Source: an uncultured Bacteroides sp. (lineage in GTDB: Bacteria; Bacteroidota; Bacteroidia; Bacteroidales; Bacteroidaceae). Taken from it: a stretch of DNA of 39,396 nt. The stretch is taken from positions 1 through 39,396 of the forward strand of contig CAMAFR010000021.1 of the NCBI GenBank assembly GCA_945833835.1, given 5' to 3'. How positions within the stretch are numbered: position 1 is the first letter of the stretch; each line of letters opens with the position of its first letter. The notes under the pieces were generated by a model. It was not told the DNA's origin and did no database searches. It was given only the letters and a program-made list of their open reading frames with translations. Of the stretch, positions 1 to 8,510 are shown piece after piece. A program made the position numbers and the translations under genes.

Positions 1-428
1 TGATTGGTACCCATAAAGTTATGAAAAATATTTCAATCAGCCCACTGATTCTCAATAAATTATATTACCACATAACAATATTTTTTATTTAATTCAAAAC
101 AGTTTCTAAAAATGATCATTCTGAACATCGTAAAGAAAACAACGTCCGGCGATCCGAAGGGGAATGCACGTCTGAAAACATTTACTTTGTGCTAACAGAT
201 TCTTCGCTTGCGCTCAGAATGACAGATATCCAATCTCTCTATATCTTCTGGTCTGCAAATGTAACGCATCCCACTATAAAAGGTATTCCTCCTTTTCGTT
301 CAGCCTGGGCTGAACGGTTCAAGAAGTCACTTTCAAGCGGCGGGTATATTAACTGCTACGACCGTTCAGCCCAGGCTGAACGAAAAGGATGCTTCTGCCG
401 ATAGCCGTGCGGAAAACCAGTCCCCTCC
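1..428. other. Non-coding left end with repeat remnants
   Basis: No convincing gene is seen here. The only open frame of note (about 70 codons from 189) has no recognisable protein features and runs through an inverted repeat, so I reject it. The first 120 bases are AT-rich. TCATTCTGA at 116-124 recurs inverted at 214-222, and the stretch 197-224 resembles a short intergenic repeat I associate with Bacteroidetes genomes (from memory, unverified). The strongest structure is the 29-bp inverted repeat annotated separately. Confidence 0.6.
290..389. repeat. Perfect 29-bp inverted repeat of nested palindromes
   Basis: The arm at 290-318 is the exact reverse complement of the arm at 361-389, with 42 bases between. 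Each arm is itself a near-palindrome: CGTTCAGCCTGGGCTGAACG at 297-316 and its complement at 363-382. Transcribed, it could fold as one long hairpin or as two side-by-side hairpins. It lies downstream of the minus-strand gene yaaA, but there is no clear T-tract, so a simple terminator is only one reading. A small mobile-element remnant or an intergenic repeat are alternatives. Confidence 0.85.
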
Positions 429-1193
429 TCAAGGAAGCAGGAAGACCGGATGTCCCGGCTTGCTGAGCCGTTCGTCGTAGGCAAAACCTTCCCAACAGAA
501 TTGCCGGAGGGCTTCGGGCTGCTCAATGCGGTTTTTCAAGACAAAGCGCGCCATCTCGCCCCGGCACATCTTGGCATAGACCACGACGGTGGACGGCTTT
601 CCGTTCTTGCTGACCAGAAACTCGGGGGTCACCACCTGCACAGCGGCACTCACCCGCTGCCAGTCCACCAGATCACGCATCTCGCCGCTGGCAATGTTGA
701 GCAACACATTGCCCTGCGCCTGAATCGCGGCAATGAAATAATCGGTGAGCAACGGTTTCCAATAGTCGAACATCGTCCGGTCTTCGTGCACGGACAGCCG
801 CACGTTCCCCTCCAGACGGTAACAGCGAACGACATCGAGCGGCCGCAACAGCCCGTAGAGGAACGAGGCGACCAGCAGGTGCGACTGGGCGTAGCGGAAA
901 TCCTCATCGGTAAAGTCATCCGGGCGCAGATGCTTGAACACAATGCCGGTATAAGCCAGCAACGCCGGCAGCCCGGACGGTTCGGGCGAGAGGAAGTCCT
1001 GATAGCGCCAATAGTTCTCGGCGGCCAGCTTGGGGTTGACCCGCAAGAGGCGTCCCAGCTCCTCTGCCGGGAGCCGGGCCAGTTCGAGGGCATGGCCGCG
1101 GGCTTCTTCCAGAAAATGGGGCTCACTCTTGAAAGGGACCTGCTTCCGGGTCTTTCCGGTCATGGTCTTGGCACACGATAAATACAGCAACAT
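429..1193 (-). CDS. yaaA: YaaA/DUF328 family peroxide-stress protein
   Basis: A 254-residue protein of the usual UPF0246/YaaA length. Family signatures visible are the N-terminal LSCAKTM, the central YGLLRPLDVVRCYRLEG, then VVTPEF, and YAKMCRGEMARFVLKNRIE followed by EGFAYDERLS near the end. In E. coli YaaA is induced by peroxide and limits intracellular iron and oxidative DNA damage; transfer of that role here is inference. The start at 1193 gives a protein beginning MLLYLSCAKTM, in register with family members. It follows the hybrid regulator gene on the same strand after 45 bases, so the two could be co-transcribed. Cytoplasmic, no signal peptide. Confidence 0.93.
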   Translation of the reverse strand: MLLYLSCAKTMTGKTRKQVPFKSEPHFLEEARGHALELARLPAEELGRLLRVNPKLAAENYWRYQDFLSPEPSGLPALLAYTGIVFKHLRPDDFTDEDFRYAQSHLLVASFLYGLLRPLDVVRCYRLEGNVRLSVHEDRTMFDYWKPLLTDYFIAAIQAQGNVLLNIASGEMRDLVDWQRVSAAVQVVTPEFLVSKNGKPSTVVVYAKMCRGEMARFVLKNRIEQPEALRQFCWEGFAYDERLSKPGHPVFLLP

Positions 1194-1238
1194 ACAGTTT
1201 TCGAGATAAGGGTTTCACATACGGTGCGGGGGGGATGC

Positions 1239-4200
1239 TCAGTTGCCGGCCTTCAGCTTGTTCTTATACTCGGTGGGCGTGATGCCGAAACGGTGCTTGA
1301 AGCACTTGCTGAAGTAACGCGGGTCGTTGATGCCCACCATGTAGGCAATCTGCGTCATGTTATAGTCTCCTGTCTCGATGAGCTGGGCGGCCCGCTTCAC
1401 CCGCATCTCCTTGATGAACTCAATGGGGGCCAGGCCTGTGAGCGATTTCAGCTTCTTGAAAAAGACCGAGCGGCTGACGGCCAGTTCCTGCACCAGGTCA
1501 TCCACCATCAGGTCGCCGTTGTCCATGTTCTTCTCCATCAGGGCCGTCAGCCGTTCCATGAACTTCCGGTCTTGCGGCGACATGGTGTCACCGGCCTCCT
1601 GAGGCACCTCTTCGGTCGTGCGGTTCATGAGGTGCTCGCAATAGAACTCCTGCAACCGCTGGCGGCGGGCCAACAGGTTCTCCACACGGGCCTCTAAGTA
1701 GGTGGAGCTGAAGGGTTTGGTGATATAGCTGTCCACTCCCAACTCCATGCCCTTCAACTTGGTGTCCATATCGGTCTTCGCCGTCAGCAACACTATGGGG
1801 ATATGGCTGGTGTTCAAGTTATTGCGCAGCTCTTTCACCAGCTCTATACCGTCCTTACGGGGCATCATGATGTCGCTGATGATGATGTCGGGCACAAACT
1901 GCAGGGCTTTCTCGTAGCCCTCTTGTCCGTCGGAAGCCTCCAGGATGCGGTAGGCCGGGCTGAAGATGGTGCGCAGGAAGGTGCGCAGTTCGAGGTTGTC
2001 TTCTACGAGCAGCATGATTTTGTGCTCCTCTACCGGCTGGTTCTCGTCCCCATCGGCCGCAGCTCCATCGGCCGGCACCTCGACGTAAGAAGCCCCGTCC
2101 AAATGCACTTCGTCCGAGAGGATGAATTCCACTTCTTCGCCGTATTGGTCTTTCCCCTTGGGGAACTCGATGATGAAACTGCTGCCTTCGCCCTCCTTAC
2201 TGTCCACCTCGATGGTGGCATGGTGCATCTCCACCAGTTCCTTGACCAACGACAGGCCGATGCCTGTACTGTTGGCCGTGAAGATATTGTTGTCCAGCAA
2301 GGACTCGAAGCGCACAAAGAGTGACGCCTGCCGGCTCTTGGAGATACCGATGCCCTGGTCGCACACCCCGACGGCCACCGTCTTCTCCTTGTCGTGGATG
2401 AACACACGGATGGACTTGCCGTCCTGCGTGTATTTGAAGGCGTTCGACAACAGGTTGAAGATGATTTTCTCCACCTTGTCCGCATCCACCCACAGCATCA
2501 GCGAAGGCCGCTCGCTCTCGAACAGGAAGTCCATCCGGTGCTCCTCGGCGATGGTCTGGAAGTTGTCCATCACCTTGCGCACGAAGGGGACAATATCCAG
2601 CTGCTCCACCCGCAGCCTCATCTTGTTGTTCTGAATCTTGCGGAAATCCAGTATCTGGTTCACTAAGCGCAGCATACGGTCGGTGTTGCGGTTGACCACC
2701 TGCAACTGCTCGCGCACCTCGTCGGAGAGCGGCGAGTGTTTCAGGATATGGTCGAGCGGACCGGCAATCAGGGTGAGCGGCGTGCGCAGCTCGTGCGATA
2801 TGTTGGTGAAGAAGCGCAGCTTCAGGTTCGTTATCTGCTGCTCGACAGACACTTCGTGCTTCAGCCGGTAGATGACGAAAAGGATGTAGGTGCCGCCGGT
2901 CAGCACGATGAGGAAAATCAGCACATAGAGGACATAGGCCACCGGTGTCTCCCAGAACGAGGGCTTGATGGTGAGGCACAGCTGGCGCACATTGTCCGCC
3001 CACACGTTCGCCCCGTTGGTGGAACGCACCTGGAACACATATTCGCCGGGAGGCAGGTTGGTGTAGGTGGCCACCCGCTGCTTGCCCACATGGTTCCAAT
3101 CTTTATCGAACCCTTCCAGCCGGAACGCATAGCGGATGTTCTCGGGATACGTCATGTCCAGCGCCGCATAGAAAAAGGAGATGGTATTGTGGTCATGCGG
3201 CAAGACCAGCTTGGAAAGACTGTTCACCGATTCGGGCAAGGGAGAGTTGGCCTTCGGACGCATCACCTGGCCGGCTATCTTCAAGTCAGAGAAAACGATG
3301 TCGGGCACATAGGTGTTCTTGTGAATCTGTTCGGGTCTGAACGTCAGAATCCCCCGGTTGGAACCGAAGGACAGGCGGCCGTCGGCCATTTTGACCGCTG
3401 TATTCTCCTCGAAAATGATGTCCTCGCCCAACTCGCGGCTCAAGTAGTTCTCGAACCGCTTCTCCTTCTCGTTCATACAGCTCAAGCCGTTCTCCGAACC
3501 AATCCAGAGATTGCCGTCCTCATCTTCGGCCAGCGAATAAAGCACATCGGTGGGCAAGCCATCGCGCATGGTGAACGACTGGAAGCGCGCACGCCCGGTA
3601 GCGGGGTCAAACTCCTTCAGCCGGCTCAATCCGCCGCCAAACGTGGCGACGAACACCTCGCCGTTGCGCAACAGCTGCAAGGCATAGATGTCATTGCCTC
3701 CCAGACCGTCACGGTCGCCCGACATGCGCTCAAACAGGTGGAAACGGATGTCTTCGGGACGGGTGAAGTTCTCGTCGAAAGCCAGCAGGCCGTTGGCGGT
3801 GGCCACCCACAGATAGCCCTGGCTGTCACGCATCATGCTGCGGGCCTTGAGGCAACGCTCAATGGGGTAGGTCTTCAGCCGGTTGCGGCTGTTCACAAAA
3901 CGGTAGGACCCGTCGGGCCCACGCTCCAGGTAATTGATGCCGTAGTCAAAAGTAATCATCCAGAGGCGGCCTTTGCCGTCTTCCAGAATATCATACACGC
4001 TGTTGCTGCTCAGTCCGTCGGGGTCATCGGCGTGATAGGCGAAGTGCTGCATCCGGTAGCTCAGCCCCTCGCCTTGCAGATGGAGCACGCCATAGCCTTT
4101 GGTGGCAATCCACATATCGCCGCGCGAGTCCTGCAAGATGCGGTAGGCCACCCCGACAATCGGTGTCCCGTTTTTGGCAATGCGCCCGTCTGTCGTGAGA

Positions 4201-5663
4201 TGCCCCAGCCACTGCCAGCCGGAGGTATAGACATTGATTTTGCCGTCGCGCGTGCCTACCCACAGCCGGTGGGCGTTGTCCTCGCAGATGGAACGCACCT
4301 GGTTGACACTGGTATCGTAATGGCAGTCCAGCGGCTGCATCAGCTGGAACGGGTTCTTGAAGAAGGTGACCTTCTCCAGTCCCTTGGAATGGGTGCCCAG
4401 CCAGAGGTTGCCCTGGCGGTCGGACATGATGGAGTGCAGCTTGTTGGAGAAACGCCATTCGGACGAGCCTATCTCATCGTAGAAAGGCACCAGCCGGCCG
4501 GCTTCCCGGTCGAAGAGGGAAAGTCCTCCGCCCAGAGGATGCACCCAGAGGTTGCCACTGACATCCTCGCAGACCATAAAGTCCGGATTGGAGCGGGCCG
4601 CCGGTTCTATCTCCACCGCCACCTGTTCGGTCTTGGTGACTTGCGTCTGCGGGTTGAAATGGAGCACGGTCCCTTCTTTGTCCACCGCCATCCATATCTC
4701 GTCCTGGCTGTCCTTGTACACCGAACGGATGGGGTATTGCCGGAGATCGAGCCGGGTGCTGATGGGATGGTAGTCGAACCGGTGCCGGACGAGGCTTCCC
4801 GTCACGACTCCCGAAGAGGCAGTGACCGCCGCCTCGACACCTCCCGACAGGCTGAGCAACGCGATGACATTGTCGTGCCATTGCAACTGGTGTTGCTCGA
4901 ACATCCCCCCTACCTGCGGATACTCCCAGATACGTCCCTCTGAAGAGCCGAAGAACAGACGGTCCTCTCGCTCCAACGCACAAAAGAAAGGTTCGCCGGT
5001 CGACTTGCTGGTGGCGATGTCGGCAAAATAACGGAAATCGTTGCCCGAAGCCGCATCGATGCGGAGCAGTCCGTTGTCCGTCAGGAGCCATTCCTGCTGC
5101 CGGCTGTCCAGAAAGACGGCATGGACAGCCGTTCCCCTGCGGCCACCGCCTGCCGTCAGATAGGCCTTATAGGAGGTCTTGCCGGTCTGCTCGTCAAACG
5201 TCACCCGCACCCCGCCGTTGTCATCGGTCAGCAGCCATACGGTACCGTTGTCCAGCATCTTCATGTCCGTAAAGGCCATGGATTCCTCCTCAGTGTCCCC
5301 CGCAAAGGGGTCTTCGAAGGTTTCCAGCTGCTTGTTGAACCGGAAGGCCTGATTGTCATACGTGATGCACCAGACGTAGCCATACTTGTCCACCCCCACG
5401 TGGTCCACACGGTTGGAGTTCCATCCCACCGTGTTGTTCGGACGTGCCTTGTACACCTTGAAGTCATACCCGTCGAAACGGTTCACCCCGTCCCACGTGG
5501 CTATCCACAGCAAGCCCTCATGGTCTTGCACCATGTCCATGACCGAATTCTGTGACAATCCGTTTTCCAATGAATAATGTGTAAACGTGCAATGCAGCTG
5601 TGCGTGCATCCATACGGCAGAGAGCATCCAACTCAGGAAACAACTGAACAAGCGTGTTTTCAT
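1239..5663 (-). CDS. Hybrid two-component system sensor/response regulator (HTCS)
   Basis: A 1474-residue one-protein signalling system. In order: signal peptide (1-20, ending MHA before QLHC); two seven-bladed propellers made of two-component-propeller repeats (about 25-780, recurring LWIGT/LWVAT and SNSVYDILED-like units); a Y_Y_Y domain (about 810-890); one membrane helix (about 909-932); HisKA with FFTNISHELRTPL (phosphoacceptor His about 957); HATPase with GIGISKS and STGIGLSLV; receiver with SDIMMPRKDG (Asp about 1264); C-terminal AraC-type DNA-binding domain. Such proteins sense glycan fragments in the periplasm and activate polysaccharide loci in Bacteroides. The pectin genes 3-9 kb away are the obvious candidate target, but ompA and mdh lie between, so this is inference. 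The ATG at 5663 is chosen over an upstream frame extension because it starts the signal peptide. Confidence 0.95.
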   Translation of the reverse strand: MKTRLFSCFLSWMLSAVWMHAQLHCTFTHYSLENGLSQNSVMDMVQDHEGLLWIATWDGVNRFDGYDFKVYKARPNNTVGWNSNRVDHVGVDKYGYVWCITYDNQAFRFNKQLETFEDPFAGDTEEESMAFTDMKMLDNGTVWLLTDDNGGVRVTFDEQTGKTSYKAYLTAGGGRRGTAVHAVFLDSRQQEWLLTDNGLLRIDAASGNDFRYFADIATSKSTGEPFFCALEREDRLFFGSSEGRIWEYPQVGGMFEQHQLQWHDNVIALLSLSGGVEAAVTASSGVVTGSLVRHRFDYHPISTRLDLRQYPIRSVYKDSQDEIWMAVDKEGTVLHFNPQTQVTKTEQVAVEIEPAARSNPDFMVCEDVSGNLWVHPLGGGLSLFDREAGRLVPFYDEIGSSEWRFSNKLHSIMSDRQGNLWLGTHSKGLEKVTFFKNPFQLMQPLDCHYDTSVNQVRSICEDNAHRLWVGTRDGKINVYTSGWQWLGHLTTDGRIAKNGTPIVGVAYRILQDSRGDMWIATKGYGVLHLQGEGLSYRMQHFAYHADDPDGLSSNSVYDILEDGKGRLWMITFDYGINYLERGPDGSYRFVNSRNRLKTYPIERCLKARSMMRDSQGYLWVATANGLLAFDENFTRPEDIRFHLFERMSGDRDGLGGNDIYALQLLRNGEVFVATFGGGLSRLKEFDPATGRARFQSFTMRDGLPTDVLYSLAEDEDGNLWIGSENGLSCMNEKEKRFENYLSRELGEDIIFEENTAVKMADGRLSFGSNRGILTFRPEQIHKNTYVPDIVFSDLKIAGQVMRPKANSPLPESVNSLSKLVLPHDHNTISFFYAALDMTYPENIRYAFRLEGFDKDWNHVGKQRVATYTNLPPGEYVFQVRSTNGANVWADNVRQLCLTIKPSFWETPVAYVLYVLIFLIVLTGGTYILFVIYRLKHEVSVEQQITNLKLRFFTNISHELRTPLTLIAGPLDHILKHSPLSDEVREQLQVVNRNTDRMLRLVNQILDFRKIQNNKMRLRVEQLDIVPFVRKVMDNFQTIAEEHRMDFLFESERPSLMLWVDADKVEKIIFNLLSNAFKYTQDGKSIRVFIHDKEKTVAVGVCDQGIGISKSRQASLFVRFESLLDNNIFTANSTGIGLSLVKELVEMHHATIEVDSKEGEGSSFIIEFPKGKDQYGEEVEFILSDEVHLDGASYVEVPADGAAADGDENQPVEEHKIMLLVEDNLELRTFLRTIFSPAYRILEASDGQEGYEKALQFVPDIIISDIMMPRKDGIELVKELRNNLNTSHIPIVLLTAKTDMDTKLKGMELGVDSYITKPFSSTYLEARVENLLARRQRLQEFYCEHLMNRTTEEVPQEAGDTMSPQDRKFMERLTALMEKNMDNGDLMVDDLVQELAVSRSVFFKKLKSLTGLAPIEFIKEMRVKRAAQLIETGDYNMTQIAYMVGINDPRYFSKCFKHRFGITPTEYKNKLKAGN

Positions 5664-5686
5664 ACTACTTCTGTTAACATTCCGCA

Positions 5687-5694
5687 CAAAGATA
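5687..5694 (-). promoter_or_regulatory. Candidate -7 box for the HTCS gene
   Basis: On the minus strand this reads TATCTTTG, an exact fit to the Bacteroides -7 consensus TAnnTTTG, 23 bases upstream of the chosen ATG. A TTG (minus strand, at 5718-5720) lies 23 bases further up, slightly beyond the usual spacing of about 20. Confidence 0.5.
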
Positions 5695-5756
5695 ACGAAG
5701 TTTTTTGATTCTTCCCCCAAGCGGGCCTATATGTTTTGCGGCAGGCCTGATACGCA

Positions 5757-5786
5757 AAAAGGCGTCCCCGGAAAGGAACGCCTTTT
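5757..5786 (-). terminator. Rho-independent terminator of the ompA-family gene
   Basis: AAAAGGCGT at 5757-5765 pairs with ACGCCTTTT at 5778-5786 around a 12-base loop. Read on the minus strand, the stem runs into five T residues (5756-5760). It begins 23 bases past the stop codon of the porin gene and separates it from the HTCS promoter. Confidence 0.85.
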
Positions 5787-5808
5787 GGTGCATGCATAAA
5801 GGGTTGGA

Positions 5809-6945
5809 TTAGTTGTTTTCGTTGATGGTACAGATGCTGACGCGGTTCCAGTCCGGTTCTTCGAACATGTCACCCACACCCTGGCCTTCGGCAGTGATAC
5901 GGCCGGCGGCAATCTTGTACTTGTTGATCAACATGGTCTTGACAGCCTCGGCACGCTGCTGGGCGATGCGGGCATTCACTTCGGCGCTACCTTCGGGTGA
6001 AGCATAACCCTTGATAGTCACCGTAGCGTCCTTGTGGTTCTTCAGGTAAGTGGCGATACGTTCCACGTTAGGAGCCTGTGAAGTCTCCACGGTTCTGCCA
6101 CCCTGACGGAACGTCACTACAGACTCCAGTGTCTTCTTGTGGTTGGTGATGGTTTCCTTCACTACCTGCGGAGCCTGGTTCTTGCATTCGTTCAGTGCGT
6201 TTTCGAGCTCGGCAGCCTTCTGGTTGGCGGCATTCAAGGCAGATTCCTTTTCGTTGGCCTGCTGGCGCAGGTTGTTGATCTGGCTGTTCAAGGCATCCAC
6301 TTCGGCCTGGTCGTAAGGCTTCACATAAGAGAAGTGACGCTTGCCGTTGCTGCAGCTGAAATGATAGCGCAAACCGGCAGTGATTTCCCAAGCGGCACAG
6401 TTGGCATTAAACTTCACGTTCTGTGTACCGTCCATGGTCATATCATATACCAAGGCAGGTTTCAGGGCCAAGGTCCAAGCCTTCTCTTCACCGAGGTTGA
6501 AGTTGAAGTTGAAGCCCAATTTATTAGAATAGCTGTTCAGGTCGCCAAAACCGTTATAGTGCAACCAACCGAAACCGGTCACTGTCTCCACTTCGAACAG
6601 GCGGGGTTCGCCCTGATAGCCACAGAAGATGTTCGTCCAGTTCAAGGTAGTCAGCAAGCTCAAATTAGAAGTGTCGAACGCAGTCTTGCTGGGAGTGGTG
6701 TTCACACTTGTCATCCATTCCAGGCCCAAGCCCAAGATAGGAGTCACCTGCTTGTTGACACCTACGCCGAAAGCCGGACGCATGTTACCCCAAAACGCAC
6801 TGTGAGTAAGCGGAGTCGTCACACCGACATTCACACCTACCGACCAGTTGTCACCCAATTTAGTACCTTCCAAAGCAGACTGCGCGCTCACGCTCACAGC
6901 TGCCATGCACAAAGTTGTGCCTAAAATCAAACTTCTCATTTTCAT
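5809..6945 (-). CDS. OmpA family outer-membrane protein
   Basis: A 378-residue protein with a signal peptide (MKMRSLILGTTLCMAAVSVSAQ), an N-terminal beta-barrel-like region (about 25-200), a coiled-coil linker rich in Asn, Gln and Glu (about 210-250), and a C-terminal OmpA peptidoglycan-binding domain with IKGYASPEGSAEVNARIAQQRA followed by a GVGD segment. It should anchor the outer membrane to peptidoglycan. It is monocistronic, with its own promoter and terminator. The longest open frame begins with TTG at 6954; the ATG at 6945 is preferred and a further ATG at 6939 is possible. The specific gene name cannot be settled; related Bacteroides proteins are major surface antigens. Confidence 0.93.
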   Translation of the reverse strand: MKMRSLILGTTLCMAAVSVSAQSALEGTKLGDNWSVGVNVGVTTPLTHSAFWGNMRPAFGVGVNKQVTPILGLGLEWMTSVNTTPSKTAFDTSNLSLLTTLNWTNIFCGYQGEPRLFEVETVTGFGWLHYNGFGDLNSYSNKLGFNFNFNLGEEKAWTLALKPALVYDMTMDGTQNVKFNANCAAWEITAGLRYHFSCSNGKRHFSYVKPYDQAEVDALNSQINNLRQQANEKESALNAANQKAAELENALNECKNQAPQVVKETITNHKKTLESVVTFRQGGRTVETSQAPNVERIATYLKNHKDATVTIKGYASPEGSAEVNARIAQQRAEAVKTMLINKYKIAAGRITAEGQGVGDMFEEPDWNRVSICTINENN

Positions 6946-6986
6946 TTTTCTCAATTACTGTTGCGTTGTTTTAGTTTTTGATGGCG

Positions 6987-7018
6987 CAAAGGTAGCTATA
7001 TTTTCATCATATAAGCAA
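6987..7018 (-). promoter_or_regulatory. Promoter of the ompA-family gene
   Basis: On the minus strand the -7 box is TACCTTTG (6987-6994) and TTG sits at 7016-7018, 21 bases upstream. Both match the Bacteroides consensus TTG-N19-21-TAnnTTTG. The leader to the ATG at 6945 is about 40 bases. Confidence 0.75.
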
Positions 7019-7262
7019 GCTTTCTCCAGAGAAATTATAAAAAAAGAACGATTTTAGGGGGTCTTACTACCGGAAATGACACTCACAGATTACAAATTGG
7101 CAAATCACGCCCTTTTGGCCCCTGCCTTCTGCGCAGACACCCGGCAAGGGTGGATAGTCCGCCGATTTGCAACCTGCCCTTTGCATTTCGGAACGCTCCG
7201 CCGGAAAATCAGGGATTTTTTTCTGTAATTGAAGCCGGCAGTGATAAATACCTTCCGACAGA
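7019..7262. other. Non-coding region between divergent ompA and mdh
   Basis: About 240 bases without a credible gene. A 130-codon minus-strand frame here overlaps the start of mdh and looks like a shadow of it. Apart from the promoters annotated at each end I see no hairpin, repeat or operator that I can defend. Confidence 0.6.
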
Positions 7263-7293
7263 TTGGTTTTAAACAAGAACTTTTTTATCTTTG
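7263..7293 (+). promoter_or_regulatory. Promoter of mdh
   Basis: TTG at 7263-7265 and TATCTTTG at 7286-7293 are separated by 20 bases, an exact match to the Bacteroides housekeeping promoter. The expected transcription start is near 7300, giving a leader of roughly 55 bases before the ATG at 7356. Confidence 0.85.
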
Positions 7294-7355
7294 CAGTGCA
7301 ATCAAAAGAGAAAAAGAACGTACATTTTATAACAATAACCCAAAAAATAAGCATT

Positions 7356-8357
7356 ATGGAATTTGTAACAAACGAAAAACTTACCATTGTAGGTGCAGCC
7401 GGTATGATTGGTTCTAACATGGCACAGACCGCCATCATGATGGGACTCACTCCGAACATCTGTCTGTATGACCCCTACGCTCCGGGATTGGAAGGTGTGG
7501 CAGAAGAACTCTACCACTGCGGTTTCGAAGGCGTGAATGTGACTTTCACCTCTGATATCAAGGAAGCGTTGACCGGTGCCAAATACATCGTCAACTCAGG
7601 TGGCGCTGCCCGCAAGGCCGGCATGACGCGCGAAGACCTGCTGAAAGGCAATGCCGCCATCGCAGAAGAATTCGGCAAGAACGTCAAGCAGTACTGCCCG
7701 GACGTTAAGCATATCGTTGTTATCTTCAATCCCGCCGACATCACCGGTCTGATCACCTTGCTCTATGCCGGACTGAAACCCTCACAGGTCACCACACTGG
7801 CCGCCCTCGACTCTACCCGTCTGCGTAGCGAGCTGGCCAAGCATTTCGGCGTAGCTTTGGACGAAGTGGAGAACTGCCGCACATACGGTGGCCACGGCGA
7901 ACAGATGGCCGTCTTCGCCTCTACCGCCAAAGTAGCCGGCACGCCGCTGACCGACATCATCGGCACCGACAAGCTGTCGAAAGAAACGTGGGCTGAAATC
8001 CAGCAGAAAGTGACCAAAGGCGGTGCCAACATCATCGCCCTGCGCGGCCGCTCTTCTTTCCAGAGCCCGTCATACGTCTCTATCGAAATGATTGGCGCCG
8101 CCATGGGCGGAAAAGCGTTCCGCTGGCCGGCCGGCACTTACGTTTCCAACGACAAGTATGACCACATCATGATGGCTTGGGAAACTTCCATCACAGCCGA
8201 CGGCTGCATCTGCCAGGAACTGAACGGTACGGACGAAGAAAAGGCTGCCCTCGACAAGAGCTATGCCCACCTGTGCGAACTGCGCGACGAAGTCATCGCC
8301 ATGGGGGTACTGCCTCCGGTTTCTGAATGGAACAAGCTGAACCCGAACATCAAATAA
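7356..8357 (+). CDS. mdh: Malate dehydrogenase (LDH/MDH superfamily)
   Basis: A 333-residue cytoplasmic enzyme that interconverts malate and oxaloacetate using NAD(H), a step in the succinate-forming branch of Bacteroides fermentation. It has the nucleotide-binding motif VGAAGMIGSNMAQ at about 12-24, NPADITG in the middle, DSTRLRSELA, and the catalytic-His segment YGGHGEQMAVF at about 180. The ATG at 7356 is used rather than an upstream in-frame ATG at 7263, because the upstream extension contains the promoter and has no homology-like character. The gene is monocistronic: its own promoter lies in front and a long hairpin follows. Confidence 0.95.
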   Translation: MEFVTNEKLTIVGAAGMIGSNMAQTAIMMGLTPNICLYDPYAPGLEGVAEELYHCGFEGVNVTFTSDIKEALTGAKYIVNSGGAARKAGMTREDLLKGNAAIAEEFGKNVKQYCPDVKHIVVIFNPADITGLITLLYAGLKPSQVTTLAALDSTRLRSELAKHFGVALDEVENCRTYGGHGEQMAVFASTAKVAGTPLTDIIGTDKLSKETWAEIQQKVTKGGANIIALRGRSSFQSPSYVSIEMIGAAMGGKAFRWPAGTYVSNDKYDHIMMAWETSITADGCICQELNGTDEEKAALDKSYAHLCELRDEVIAMGVLPPVSEWNKLNPNIK

Positions 8358-8407
8358 GCGCATTTGATGACGGAGCAGGCCCCTCCGGCCTGCAAACATA
8401 AAAGAAG

Positions 8408-8470
8408 GAGGGTGTGCCAAAACCCCACTACCTATCAAAAGACAGGTACGGGTGGTTTTGACACACCCTC
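8408..8470. terminator. Bidirectional hairpin terminator between mdh and the pectin operon
   Basis: GAGGGTGTGCCAAAACC at 8408-8424 pairs with GGTTTTGACACACCCTC at 8454-8470, with a single wobble. An inner stem TACCT/AGGTA (8430-8434, 8444-8448) caps it. T-rich sequence follows on the right. It sits between convergent genes and should stop both. The outer stem closely resembles that of the hairpin at 37854-37912. Confidence 0.8.
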
Positions 8471-8510
8471 TTTGTTTGGGCCGCCTCCGGGTTTCTCCAT
8501 CAGCCGCGCC

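Noticed and set aside
189..404. A 71-codon plus-strand frame
   Set aside because: It crosses the 29-bp inverted repeat, has no family features and no promoter or start context worth trusting.
450..1181. Long plus-strand frame opposite yaaA
   Set aside because: Shadow of a GC-rich real gene; composition unlike a folded protein, and yaaA on the other strand has clear family motifs.
2736..4943. 735-codon plus-strand frame opposite the HTCS gene
   Set aside because: Antisense shadow caused by codon bias; the HTCS reading on the minus strand has continuous domain motifs.
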